Shown: piece after piece, positions 1 to 8,392 of the stretch
Position numbering within the stretch: position 1 is the stretch's first letter
How the letters are laid out: every line of letters begins with the position of its first letter
Origin: JBKQVT01 sp963727245
Lineage (GTDB): Bacteria; Planctomycetota; Planctomycetia; Pirellulales; Thermoguttaceae
Length of the DNA: 64,000 nucleotides
Assembly: GCA_963727245.1 (NCBI GenBank)
Contig: CAVSFO010000009.1
Span: 496,001 to 560,000 of the forward strand
Direction: 5' to 3'
The notes under the pieces: model-generated
What the model saw: only the letters and a program-made list of their open reading frames with translations
Database searches by the model: none
What the model was told of the DNA's origin: nothing
Program-made: the position numbers and the translations under genes

Positions 1-1
1 G

Positions 2-991
2 CTGTTTGCCCGCTTCAAGCGCGTCGTCCGCGACATCACCCACGGCAACGGCAAGAGCGTCAATCTGGTGATCAACGGCGAGAAGACGGAATTGGACAAG
101 CGGATGATCGACGAGCTCAGCGATCCGCTGATCCACATGGTCCGCAACGCGGCCGACCACGGCATCGAGCCGCCGCCGGTCCGCCAGGCCGCCGGCAAGC
201 CCGCGCAGGGGACGATCGTGCTGGACGCCTTCCATCGCGGCAACTCGATCATCGTGCAGGTCCGCGACGACGGCGGCGGGCTGGACACCGAGCGCATCCG
301 CCGCAAGGCCGTGGAGCGCGGCCTGATTACGGCGGCGGAGGCCCCCCACCTGCCGGCCGCCAAAATCCATCAACTGGTGTGGAAACCCGGCCTGAGCACC
401 GCCGAGAAAGTGACCGAGGTGTCGGGCCGCGGCATGGGCATGGACATCGTGAAGGCGAAGGTCGAAGACCTCAGCGGCACCGTCGAATTGGATAGCGCGC
501 CGGGCCGCGGCACCACGCTGACGATCAAGCTGCCGCTGACGCTGGCCATCTTGCCCAGCCTGATGGTCGAGATCGACGACGACATCTTCGCCATGCCGCT
601 GGAAGCCGTGGTCGAGATCGTCCGCCTCCAGCGCCGCGAGCTGACCACCGTCCACGGGCAGTGGACCGCCCGGGTGCGGGAGCGGGTGATTTCCACGGTG
701 CGGCTGGGCGACGTTTTTGCCCCGGGCGGCGGCGGCGGCGCCGCCGGCGTCGGCGAAGAGAACACCCTGGTGATCATCGGACAGGCGGGATGCGAGTTGG
801 GCCTGCTGGTCGATCGCGTGTTGGGGGAAGAGGACATCGTCATCAAGTCGCTGGCGGAAAACTTCCGCAACGTGCCCGGCATCGCCGGCGCCAGCATCCT
901 CGGCGACGGCCGCGTTTCGCTGATCCTCGATCTGGCCGCGCTGATCGACATGGCGGCGAAGAAAAGCGCCGCCGTGCCCCAGGGCGCCTGA
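2..991 (+). CDS. cheA: Chemotaxis histidine kinase CheA, C-terminal part (truncated by window start)
   Basis: The reading frame is open from the window edge, so the start and the Hpt/P1 domain lie outside. What remains is the ATPase (P4) and the CheW-like (P5) domain. The N box is seen as DPLIHMVRNAADHGIE, the G1 box as RDDGGGLD, the G2 box as SGRGMGMDIVK, followed by GRGTTLTIKLPLTLAI. The last ~140 residues form the P5 domain that docks CheW and receptors. CheA phosphorylates CheY/CheB in response to chemoreceptors at the inner membrane. A Gly/Ala-rich insert (GGGGGAAG) sits inside P5. It is followed 33 bases later by a cheC-like gene and then cheD, consistent with a chemotaxis operon. Confidence 0.95.
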   Translation: MFARFKRVVRDITHGNGKSVNLVINGEKTELDKRMIDELSDPLIHMVRNAADHGIEPPPVRQAAGKPAQGTIVLDAFHRGNSIIVQVRDDGGGLDTERIRRKAVERGLITAAEAPHLPAAKIHQLVWKPGLSTAEKVTEVSGRGMGMDIVKAKVEDLSGTVELDSAPGRGTTLTIKLPLTLAILPSLMVEIDDDIFAMPLEAVVEIVRLQRRELTTVHGQWTARVRERVISTVRLGDVFAPGGGGGAAGVGEENTLVIIGQAGCELGLLVDRVLGEEDIVIKSLAENFRNVPGIAGASILGDGRVSLILDLAALIDMAAKKSAAVPQGA

Positions 992-1024
992 GGTCGGGCC
1001 ACGGGAGACGAACAAAGGAAACCC

Positions 1025-1650
1025 ATGACGCAACCCTGCTCCACCGGAAACGACAAACTGGCCGTGCTCCGCGAACTGCTCGCGTCGGCCACCCACGATG
1101 CGTCGGCGGCCATGTGCCGCTGGACCGGCGGGCTCATCAGCTTGACCCTGGACGAAGTCCGCGAGGTCCCGCTGGAACGGGCCTGCGCCGAGAGCGGCCT
1201 GGGCGAAGAACTCCTTACCATGGTGGTCCTCAGCCTGGAAGGCGAAAGCGGCGGCGTCCTCATCCTCGCCTTCGACGAGCCCAGCGCCCGCCAACTGGCC
1301 GCCGCGCTGCTGGGATGCCCGCCGTCGCAACACTCCCATTGGAGCGACTTGGAAAAATCGGCGCTCGCCGAGACGGGAAATATCCTTGGCTGCGCCTACC
1401 TGAACGCCCTGGTCCGGCTGGTCGATTGCCCGCTGAGGCCCTCGGCGCCCTACTTCCTCCAGGACTACGGCCAAAGCGTGCTCCAGCAGGCATTGGTCGC
1501 GCAAGCCTCGCCGACGACGAAGTCCTGATCTGTCGGACCGCCTTCCATCGCCAGCAGACGCAACTGAACTGGCACGTGCTGTTCATCCCCACGCACGCCC
1601 TGCGAACGGCCATGGAAAACGCCCTGGCCGCCCCTGCCGACCACTCCTGA
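1025..1650 (+). CDS. cheC: CheC-like chemotaxis phosphatase, frameshifted near the 3' end
   Basis: The first frame encodes ~155 residues of a CheC/CheX-type protein (KSALAETGNILGCAYLNAL resembles the E-x2-N active-site helix of the CheC family). It then runs into a stop at 1528. The -1 frame continues with LADDEVLICRTAF, ending in a typical family C-terminus (VLFIPTHALRTAMENAL) and a stop at 1650. One missing base near 1495-1505 explains this. CheC proteins dephosphorylate CheY-P and bind CheD, whose gene follows directly, so the context supports the call. No separate promoter is seen; the 33-base gap from cheA suggests co-transcription. Whether the break is biological or an assembly indel cannot be decided here, but the intact downstream frame favours an indel. 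Confidence 0.75.
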
Positions 1651-1675
1651 CCCGGACCGCTGTGATAGGAAACGG

Positions 1676-2176
1676 ATGATGGCTCCTCCCGCCGCAGGCG
1701 AAAACGTCGCGCGTCAAAGCGTCGGCATGGGCCAGATCGTCGTGGCCCGCGGGCAGGCCGGGCTGGCGGCCATCCTCGGTTCCTGCGTCGGCGTGGTGCT
1801 CTATCATGCCGGCCTGAAGCTCGGCGCGATGGCCCACGTCGTCCTGCCCGATTCCCACGGCCGCGGCAATGCCTCGTCACCGGGCAAATTCGCCGACAGC
1901 GCCGTGCCCGCCATGGTGGCGTTGCTGCGGGGCCTCGGCGCCGCCCCCACGGAGTTGATTGCCAAGATCGCCGGCGGCGCCGGCATGTTTGGCAGCGGCG
2001 GGCCATGGCAGATCGGCCAACTGAACACCCAGGCGGTCGTGGCTGTACTGGCCGCCGCCGGCATCCCCATCGTCGGCCGCGACGTCGGTGGCAGCAACGG
2101 CCGCCGCGCCACCTTGGATTGCAGCACCGGAAAGGTCACGGTCATCACCGGCAACGGCCGGGCCACGGTCATCTGA
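1676..2176 (+). CDS. cheD: Chemoreceptor glutamine deamidase CheD
   Basis: A 166-residue protein of normal CheD length. It deamidates receptor glutamines and partners with CheC. The catalytic cysteine is in LGSCVGVVLY and the catalytic histidine in MAHVVLP; the conserved KIAGGAGMF and GRDVGGSNGRR segments follow. The start is an ATG immediately followed by a second ATG. It follows the cheC-like gene by 25 bases. CheC and CheD usually act as a complex, so these two genes likely provide the receptor-adaptation branch for the CheA encoded upstream. Confidence 0.93.
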   Translation: MMAPPAAGENVARQSVGMGQIVVARGQAGLAAILGSCVGVVLYHAGLKLGAMAHVVLPDSHGRGNASSPGKFADSAVPAMVALLRGLGAAPTELIAKIAGGAGMFGSGGPWQIGQLNTQAVVAVLAAAGIPIVGRDVGGSNGRRATLDCSTGKVTVITGNGRATVI

Positions 2177-2381
2177 CCGCACGGATCCCCAAAGTTTCCC
2201 CTATCCTACCCGGAGGTGGGGTTTGGGACGGGCCGCTCAGTCAGCGGTCTTGGGCCCTTGGCGACGGCAATAAGGGCAAATACTGGCCATCCGGCTCACA
2301 TTTTCCAGCCCAGGCCGGTTACTTACCCCTCGTTGGTGGCGTCCAAGGGGAAGCCATGGGGAAATAAAATCGTCGGGGTTA
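2177..2381. other. Intergenic stretch after cheD
   Basis: No credible gene is seen between cheD and the promoter of the next gene. There is no clear T-rich terminator on either strand; only short GC-rich palindromic pieces are visible. Confidence 0.5.
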
Positions 2382-2410
2382 TTGCTATTCTCGGGATGAT
2401 CTGCCATAAT
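2382..2410 (+). promoter_or_regulatory. Predicted sigma-70 promoter of fxsA
   Basis: TTGCTA, a 17-base spacer and CATAAT. The predicted transcript would start near 2417, about 70 bases before the chosen fxsA start. Confidence 0.45.
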
Positions 2411-2487
2411 GACGAGTGTATGCCCGGGCGGATGAAGAGGGCGGAGGAAAACCGCGCGCAGAAAACGCTTTTGCGGGGAGTGGGACG

Positions 2488-3018
2488 ATGAGCCATGGTC
2501 CGTGCGACGTTTTGCCCATGAAGCCGGCCGAGGGGAAACGCCCATCGGTGGCTGCCGTGCTGGCTTTGGTTACCCTGTTGCTTGCCGCCGAGGTGGCCTT
2601 GTTCGTTGCGGGAGGGCAGTACCTTGGTTGGCCGTTCATGCTGGGCCTGTCCAGTGTCACCGGCGTGATTGGCCTGGTCATCGTGGGGCTGGCGGTCTGG
2701 CGCTACGTGCCCGCCATCGCGGCCAGGCTGGACCAGGAGGAATGCCTTGACGATCGTCTCTCCAACGGAATGCTCATCCTGCTGGCCGGCATCTTGCTGT
2801 TGTTGCCCGGTATGGTGACCGACCTGCTGGGCCTGGTCTTGCTGCTGCCGTGGACGCGGCGGCTCATCCTCGCCGGACTGAAACAGCATTTTGCGCCGGC
2901 CCCCATTTACACCGTGCCCGCGGCGCAGCGTCCGGAGACGTTCCTCGCGGACGTGGAAGACGAGAGCGGGGACGAACCGGCGTCCGGCGTCAAGTTGCCG
3001 CGGACGCGTGCCGCTTAG
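2488..3018 (+). CDS. fxsA: FxsA family cytoplasmic membrane protein
   Basis: A 176-residue protein. The ATG at 2488 is preferred over an upstream in-frame ATG because it follows GGGGAGTGGGA and gives family-like length. Membrane segments lie at about residues 23-44, 53-71 and 90-120. The conserved FxsA core is visible (GMLILLAGILLLLPGMVTD followed by LLLPWTRR). FxsA was named for suppression of F-exclusion of phage T7; its cellular role is unclear. The tail after residue ~130 is hydrophilic and variable. It is monocistronic and convergent with the GYF gene. Confidence 0.85.
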   Translation: MSHGPCDVLPMKPAEGKRPSVAAVLALVTLLLAAEVALFVAGGQYLGWPFMLGLSSVTGVIGLVIVGLAVWRYVPAIAARLDQEECLDDRLSNGMLILLAGILLLLPGMVTDLLGLVLLLPWTRRLILAGLKQHFAPAPIYTVPAAQRPETFLADVEDESGDEPASGVKLPRTRAA

Positions 3019-3051
3019 GGCGATAATTCATCGCCTGCCGCAACTGGCCGC

Positions 3052-3801
3052 TCACTTCGCCGGCATCGGCAGCTTGTGGTCTTTCAGCCAGGCCCTCATG
3101 CCGTCGCGCCAGCCGAACGCCTTCATGGCTGCTATGCTGTCGGCCCCTTCAAGCTTCACGGCCTCGTAAATGGCGATGTCGCGCTGCCTCAGGAAAGTGG
3201 CCGTGCTGTGGAGGAGTTGCTCCTTGGTGGCATCCTCGGCCATGTGCTGGACTTCCTCTTCGGCCATTTCCCGACCTTGCTTGCAGCCAAGCTCGTAGGC
3301 GTCCTTCTGCTTCGACGTCGTGATCGACTTCGGATCGAAATCGTAGATCACCAACTGCTCGTCGGCCGATTTGGCCGGCTTGTGGGCCCTGCCGGCTGCG
3401 GCCGACGCAGGCGTGCCGGCCGCCGGCGCCACAATCACCTGGTCCAGGGGAATCTGCTCCGTCTGGCCCACGACCGTGATGATGATGGCAAGCAGGATCA
3501 CCACGAGTCCGCCCCCGGTGCCGGTGAGAATGCCGATCTTCGTGCCCGGTGAAAGATCCGCCCAGAGCCCGTGCGATTTGGCCCGCTTTTCTTCCCCGGC
3601 GGCTCTGCCGGCCTGCGACGGGCCTGCCATGCCGGCGGGAACCAGCCCGCGGACTTGCGCGGCGGACGCCCAATTGGCCATGCCGTCGGTCCACACCAGG
3701 TCGCTGGGGAGGACTTGGCCCGCCGCAATCATGCTTACCAGTTTTTCCCGCGTTACCGGGCCGCGTTGCTGGTCGTTGTCCGCGTAATACCAGTCGGCCA
3801 T
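3052..3801 (-). CDS. GYF-domain membrane protein
   Basis: 249 residues. Residues 1-55 form a GYF_2 (DUF4339-type) domain: WYYADNDQQRGPVT then LVWTDGMANWASAAQV, the proline-peptide-binding fold common in planctomycetes and verrucomicrobia. A Gly/Lys-rich linker follows, then one membrane helix (about residues 88-112, GILTGTGGGLVVILLAI). The C-terminal ~110 residues are charged and helical with no domain recognised; it may be extracytoplasmic. It lies 91 bases downstream of the last cobalamin gene on the same strand, but nothing suggests a role in B12 synthesis. Function unknown. Confidence 0.8.
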   Translation of the reverse strand: MADWYYADNDQQRGPVTREKLVSMIAAGQVLPSDLVWTDGMANWASAAQVRGLVPAGMAGPSQAGRAAGEEKRAKSHGLWADLSPGTKIGILTGTGGGLVVILLAIIITVVGQTEQIPLDQVIVAPAAGTPASAAAGRAHKPAKSADEQLVIYDFDPKSITTSKQKDAYELGCKQGREMAEEEVQHMAEDATKEQLLHSTATFLRQRDIAIYEAVKLEGADSIAAMKAFGWRDGMRAWLKDHKLPMPAK

Positions 3802-3892
3802 GTCCTTGTTCTCCGTAGCTCTCGCTCACCATCACGGGGAGGGAGAGGAAACCTGCATCCGCAAGCCACAACACCTCACCGTACATTCTAAA

Positions 3893-4678
3893 TCACGCCG
3901 CCGGGCCGCGATAGACCGGCACGACTTCCCGCAACGCCCGCAGCAATTCTTCCACGCTGGCGGCGGCCGTCGGATCGTGCGGCCCCGGGCGGCGGACGGC
4001 CACGACGCGGCAATTTTCGGCCTGGGCCGCCTGGAGCTTTTCCAGGACGCCTCCGGGCCGGCCGCTGTCTTTGGTCACCAGGACGCCGATGCCAAAGGCG
4101 CGGAGCTGCCGGCGGTTCTCCTCGACCGAGAAGGGGCCGCGGTCGGCCACGACGTGTTCGTCGGGGATTCCGGCCTGGCGGCAGGCCGCCCGCGACGCCG
4201 GCCGCTCCAGCACGCGGACCACCAGGGGCAGGCCCGTCCGCCGCGACTCTTCGGCATAGGGCGCCAGGTTCCCGGCGCCGGTGGTCAGCAGCACGGGCTG
4301 GCCGAAGGAAAATGCCGCCCGCGCCGCCGCCTCGTGGTCCGGGGCAAACTGCACGCCGGCCGCCTGCGGGTCGATGGCGGGAGGCCGCAGGAAGTTGACA
4401 TAAGGAATCTTCATCCGCTCCGCCACCCGCCGCGCCGTGGCGCGGATGGTGACGGCGTAGGGATGGGTCGCATCGACCACGGCGCGAATCTTCCGCCCGG
4501 CCACGAGATCGGCCAGGCCGCTCTCATCCAGCGGGCCGCAGCGGCTCTCGATGCGGGCGTGCCGGCCTGCGTCCAGGGGCACGTCGGTCGCCTGCGAGAC
4601 CAGCACGCGATAGCCGACCCCGGCCAGCCCCAAGGCGATCTCCGCGCTGTCGCCGGTGCCGCCCAACAAGAGAATCAT
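3893..4678 (-). CDS. cbiJ: Cobalt-precorrin-6A reductase
   Basis: 261 residues, last gene of the cobalamin operon. It reduces the corrin macrocycle of precorrin-6A/cobalt-precorrin-6A. The N-terminal nucleotide-binding segment MILLLGGTGDSAEIA is diagnostic for CbiJ/CobK, followed by VVDATHPYAV and VTKDSGRPGG motifs typical of the family. Its ATG overlaps the stop of cobJ (ATGA), indicating translational coupling. Expression should follow the upstream B12 riboswitch. Confidence 0.93.
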   Translation of the reverse strand: MILLLGGTGDSAEIALGLAGVGYRVLVSQATDVPLDAGRHARIESRCGPLDESGLADLVAGRKIRAVVDATHPYAVTIRATARRVAERMKIPYVNFLRPPAIDPQAAGVQFAPDHEAAARAAFSFGQPVLLTTGAGNLAPYAEESRRTGLPLVVRVLERPASRAACRQAGIPDEHVVADRGPFSVEENRRQLRAFGIGVLVTKDSGRPGGVLEKLQAAQAENCRVVAVRRPGPHDPTAAASVEELLRALREVVPVYRGPAA

Positions 4679-5416
4679 AGCCGATATCCCCGCGCCGTGA
4701 CCATCCAGCCGTCGATCAGCCGGGTGTCGCTGTTGCCGATGATGACGATGCTGGTCATGCCGATGTCCTCGTGGAGGAAGCGGTCCAGATCGGTCACCGC
4801 CAGCGATTGCTCGACCTGTCCGGCGGCGGTCACGATGCCCACCGGAGTCGAGCCCGGCGCGCCGCGCGAAAAATCTCCGCCGTTTCCTCCAACTGGCGGA
4901 TGCGCTTGCTGCTGCGGGGATTGTAGACGGCCGTCACCAGGTCGGCGGCGGCGACGGCCTGGAGGCGCGTGCGAATGACCTCCCAGGGCACCAGCAGATC
5001 GCTGAGGCTGACGGCGGCGAAATCCAGCATCAGCGGCGCGCCCAGGGCCGCCGCCGCCGCGCAGGCCGCCGTCACGCCGGGAATGACCTCGATGGGCACG
5101 GCCATCGCTTCGGCCCGGGCCAGCTCGATCGCCAGCCCGGCCATGCCGTAAATGCCGGCGTCGCCGGAGGAAACCAGCGCCACAGTTTCGCCGCCGGCGG
5201 CGCGCTCCAGGGCGGTCCGGCAGCGCTCGATCTCCTGCGTCATGCCGGAGGAGATGATTTCCTTGCCGGCCGTCAGGTCGGCGATCAGCTCCAGGTAGCG
5301 GCTGTAACCGACGATCACCGCGCTCTGGCCGATGGCCTCGACAGCCCGGTAGGTGCGGTGCTGGCGGCCGCCGGGGCCTATGCCGACGGCATAGAGTTTT
5401 CCCGGGCGATCGCCAC
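4675..5416 (-). CDS. cobJ: Precorrin-3B C17-methyltransferase (possibly the C-terminal half of a CbiG-CobJ fusion), frameshifted
   Basis: SAM-dependent methyltransferase that methylates C17 with ring contraction. The start of the fold is KLYAVGIGPGG, then SSGDAGIYGMAG and EVIPGVTAACAAAA; VTAVYNPRSSKR is typical of CobJ/CbiH. The frame breaks near 4850: the -3' part continues in another frame as PVGIVTAAGQ...VIIGNSDTRLIDG and stops at 4675, overlapping cbiJ by ATGA. No good start codon exists in the CobJ frame; the CbiG frame runs directly into it (GVTVAIAR then GKLYAVG), so one lost G at CGGG near 5404 would fuse both proteins. The GTG at 5416 is given as a provisional boundary. Confidence 0.85.
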
Positions 5417-6203
5417 GGTCACGCCGTCGGCTATGGTCTTGGGGAGTATTAATTGGGTCCTCCTTCCCGCCAGCAAGGCTGCCGGTTCGGCAACGGCGGG
5501 CAGATCGACTTTCTCTTGCACCAGGGGCGAATGGGCGAAGACGCGCGTCGTGCTGCGAATTTCCTCGGCGGCGATCCATCGCAAGGGCACCTGCAGGCGG
5601 CGGGCAGCTTCCTGCAGGCCCGCTTCCTCCGCCTTCAGATCGACCGTGGCCAGCAGTCGCACTTGCTCCAAGGGGCAACCGGCGGCGGCCAGGGCGTTGC
5701 GCACGGCCGCCACGATGGCCTCGGCCGGGGTTCCTCGCCGGCAGCCCACGCCCACGATCAAGTTCTTGGCCGCTTCGCTGCTGGTGGTGATGACCGCTTC
5801 GGCGCCCAGGGCGTTGGCCACGGCGACGGCCAGCGCGTTGGCGCCCTCTCGTGTCCGCCCAGCAGGCTGACGGCCCAGCGGGCGCCGACGTCGACGACGA
5901 CGACGCCCGGATCGGTCGCCTTGTCTCGCAGGCAGGGGGCCACCGCCCGCACAACTACGCCCGCCGGCGCGATGTAGACCAGTCCCTGGACCTGGGAAAA
6001 AAGCTCCCGCGTCAGGTCCGCGATGCGATCGAACCGCTTGGGGGACAGTCCCCGACTTGTTTCTTCGTCGATGGTCACGCCGGCGTGGAGAAAGATTTCG
6101 CACGTCGGCGACGAGCCCGCTTCGCTGCCGGTGCCGAGCTTGGCCGCCAGCCGCGCCGCCACCAGCGCCCCGCATCGCTCAAGCTGATCAAGGCGATCTT
6201 CAC
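5378..6203 (-). CDS. cbiG: Cobalt-precorrin-5A hydrolase CbiG, frameshifted
   Basis: CbiG opens the delta-lactone of cobalt-precorrin-5A, releasing acetaldehyde. A GTG start at 6203 overlaps the cbiF stop (GTGA) and gives VKIALISLS, the usual CbiG N-terminus; a first frameshift near 6170 then leads to GALVAARLAAKLGTG. The central region (LVYIAPAGVVVRAVAP, VVVDVGARWAVSLLGGHE) is in one frame and, after a second break near 5850, the conserved C-terminal domain (NLIVGVGCRRGTPAEAI) in another. The core of a dispersed GGGACAGTCCC repeat lies inside the coding region (6041-6053). The protein may be fused to CobJ downstream. Confidence 0.85.
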
Positions 6204-6961
6204 GAGCCGTCCCTCTGCCGATGACCGTGATCGAACGAGGCATCATACAATTTTGAAGCATGGGGCAAGGGCCGCGCCAAGGCATACCCTGCCAGGAAGA
6301 TGGCCGTCTTGGTCAGCTCGGCCGCCGCGCTGCGGCCGGCGATGTCGGCCAGCGTGCCGCGGACCACCTTCTGGTCGGGCCAGGAGGCGTGATAGACCAC
6401 CGCCGCCGGGCACTCCGGCCCATAGTGCTCGGCCAGGGTGGCCGCCACTTGGGCCAGCTTCCCGGCGGAAAGGAAAATGCAGATCGTGGCACGCGCTTGC
6501 GCCAGGCGCGAAAGCTCTTCGGCCGCCGGCATGGGCGTCCGCCCGGGCGTGCGGGTGAGGATGACCGTCTGCGCGACCTCGGGCGCCGTCAACTCGACCT
6601 TCAGCGCGGCCGCCGCCGCCTGGAACGAGCTGATGCCGGGCACCACTTCATAGTCGATGCCCAGCCGGTCCAGCGCGTCCATCTGCTCGCCGATGGCGCC
6701 GTACAGCGACGGCTCGCCGGCGTGCAGCCGCAGCACGTCGACGCCGTCCTGCCACGCCTCGCTGAACACGGCGACAATCTCGGCCAACGTCATCGCGGCC
6801 GAATCCCAGCGGCGGGCGTCCGGCGGCAACAGCCCGATCAACTCCTCGCTCAGCAGCGAGCCCGCATAGACGCAGCGCCGCGCCTGTCGCAGCAGCCGCT
6901 GCGCTTTCAGCGTCAGCAGCTCCACGTCTCCCGGGCCGGCGCCGACAAAATAGACTTTCAT
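6200..6961 (-). CDS. cbiF: Cobalt-precorrin-4 C11-methyltransferase
   Basis: 254 residues, normal length for CbiF/CobM. The SAM methylase fold begins with MKVYFVGAGPGDVELLT; LRLHAGEPSLYGAIGEQMD and YEVVPGISSFQAAAAAL are the family's motifs, and ELTAPEVAQTVILTR is specific for C11 methylases. The ATG at 6961 is chosen because the long upstream extension overlaps cbiL and lacks homology to the family. The stop overlaps the GTG of cbiG. Confidence 0.95.
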   Translation of the reverse strand: MKVYFVGAGPGDVELLTLKAQRLLRQARRCVYAGSLLSEELIGLLPPDARRWDSAAMTLAEIVAVFSEAWQDGVDVLRLHAGEPSLYGAIGEQMDALDRLGIDYEVVPGISSFQAAAAALKVELTAPEVAQTVILTRTPGRTPMPAAEELSRLAQARATICIFLSAGKLAQVAATLAEHYGPECPAAVVYHASWPDQKVVRGTLADIAGRSAAAELTKTAIFLAGYALARPLPHASKLYDASFDHGHRQRDGS

Positions 6962-7034
6962 AAACGGGCTCTTGCGTCTTGGATGTTCTTGCCGAAAGCC
7001 TCGCGCTCCGCTTGCGGTTTCGCACGAACTCGCA

Positions 7035-7745
7035 CTATGCTTGCACCAATAGCACGCAAAGGTATCCGGTCTCGTCCGGCGCGCTGCGCAGCCGGCCGAG
7101 GTCGGTCTCGATCCGCTGTTGCGCCATGCCGGCATGAGAAACCAGCACGGCGCGGTCCGTCAAGCCGCGCCGCTCCAACTCGTCCAGCACCTTCTGCAAG
7201 CGGCGGCCGATTTTCAACAACACCACCGTGCCGCCGCGGTCCAGCGCCGAGGCGAACTGGTCCAAGTCGTCGGCGGCCGGCACGATGGTGACCAGCTCCT
7301 TGCCCTGGCCGAGGGGAAAGTTGGTCAGGGCCGCCGCCGCGCTCAGCGCCGTGATGCCCGGCACCGTGACGATCCGGACCGCCCCGTCCAGCGCCCGCAA
7401 CTCGCGGAGGAGATAAATATACGTGGAATAAAGGAGCGGATCGCCCAGCGTGAGGAAGCAGCAGTCCTCGCCCGCCGACAGCGTCTCCTGCACCTGCCGG
7501 GCTGCCGCCTGCCAGCTCGCGCGCAGCACGGCCGCGTCGGCGGTCATGGGAAAAGTGAGCTCGTGGACGACGGCGTCGGGCTTGAGATAGCGACGCGCGA
7601 TCTCCAGCGCCACGCTGTCGGCCGCCGCCGCCGAGCGGGGAGCATACACGCAGCGGCAGGCCGCCAGGATCCTGGCCGCCTGGACGGTGATCCACTCGGG
7701 ATCGCCCGGTCCGATGCCGATGCCATACAACGTTGCCGCCGTCAT
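7035..7745 (-). CDS. cbiL: Precorrin-2/cobalt-factor-II C20-methyltransferase
   Basis: 236 residues, SAM-dependent methylase acting at C20. MTAATLYGIGIGPGDPEWIT is the canonical CbiL/CobI N-terminus; LTLGDPLLYSTYIYLLREL and VTVPGITALSAAAA follow. The ATG at 7745 overlaps the cbiE stop (ATGA). A 73-base gap separates it from cbiF, one of the larger gaps of the operon. Confidence 0.95.
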   Translation of the reverse strand: MTAATLYGIGIGPGDPEWITVQAARILAACRCVYAPRSAAAADSVALEIARRYLKPDAVVHELTFPMTADAAVLRASWQAAARQVQETLSAGEDCCFLTLGDPLLYSTYIYLLRELRALDGAVRIVTVPGITALSAAAALTNFPLGQGKELVTIVPAADDLDQFASALDRGGTVVLLKIGRRLQKVLDELERRGLTDRAVLVSHAGMAQQRIETDLGRLRSAPDETGYLCVLLVQA

Positions 7746-8392
7746 GAGCGTATCGACCTCCGCATCAGGATTGCCAGCCACAGCGACGAAACATCGTCCA
7801 CGTCGGCCAACTGCCGCGGCGTCATCGCCCGGATGCGCTCGGCGTCGAGCGTAAGGTTTTCGCACAAGTAGGCGTCGTGCGTGGCCTGCAAGACGCCGGC
7901 GGCCCAGGCGGTCCACCGCAGCGCCTCGGGCGTGCCGCCGAGCACGGCCAGCTTGTCGAGGTTTTGCAACTCCGCGGCGCCGAGTTGCGGCGTCCGGCCG
8001 TGGGCACTGACGATGCGGGCGTCCTGCCAATCGACGCCCAGCAGGGCGAAGGCCGCCTGCACGGCGCTGACGGCCGGAACGATCCGGCACTCGGCCCGTC
8101 CGAAATGTTCGGTGATCTGCCGGGCGAGGCTGAACAGGCCGGGATCGCCGCTCACCAGCACAGCGATCCGCCGCCCGGCGGCACGATGCTCCTCGATGGC
8201 CGCCAGCACCGCCGCCAGGTCGCCCTCGACAGCCACGCGCCGGCAACTGCTCTGGTCGAACAGTTCCAGCAGCCGGCGGCTGCCGACGATCACGTCGGCG
8301 CCGGCCACCGCCTGCCGGGCCGCCCCGGTCAGATACTCCGGCGAGCCCGGTCCGCAGCCGACGATGGCAATGGGTGCGAGGGTTATGGCCAT
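7742..8392 (-). CDS. cbiE: Cobalt-precorrin-7 C5-methyltransferase CbiE
   Basis: 216 residues, the length of a stand-alone CbiE rather than the ~400-residue CbiET/CobL fusion. Motifs: IAIVGCGPGSPEYLT, VLVSGDPGLFSLARQI and PAVSAVQAAFALLGVDW. The expected partner CbiT (C15 methylase and decarboxylase) is neither fused nor adjacent. The start lies 10 bases inside the 3' end of cbiD. Confidence 0.93.
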   Translation of the reverse strand: MAITLAPIAIVGCGPGSPEYLTGAARQAVAGADVIVGSRRLLELFDQSSCRRVAVEGDLAAVLAAIEEHRAAGRRIAVLVSGDPGLFSLARQITEHFGRAECRIVPAVSAVQAAFALLGVDWQDARIVSAHGRTPQLGAAELQNLDKLAVLGGTPEALRWTAWAAGVLQATHDAYLCENLTLDAERIRAMTPRQLADVDDVSSLWLAILMRRSIRS

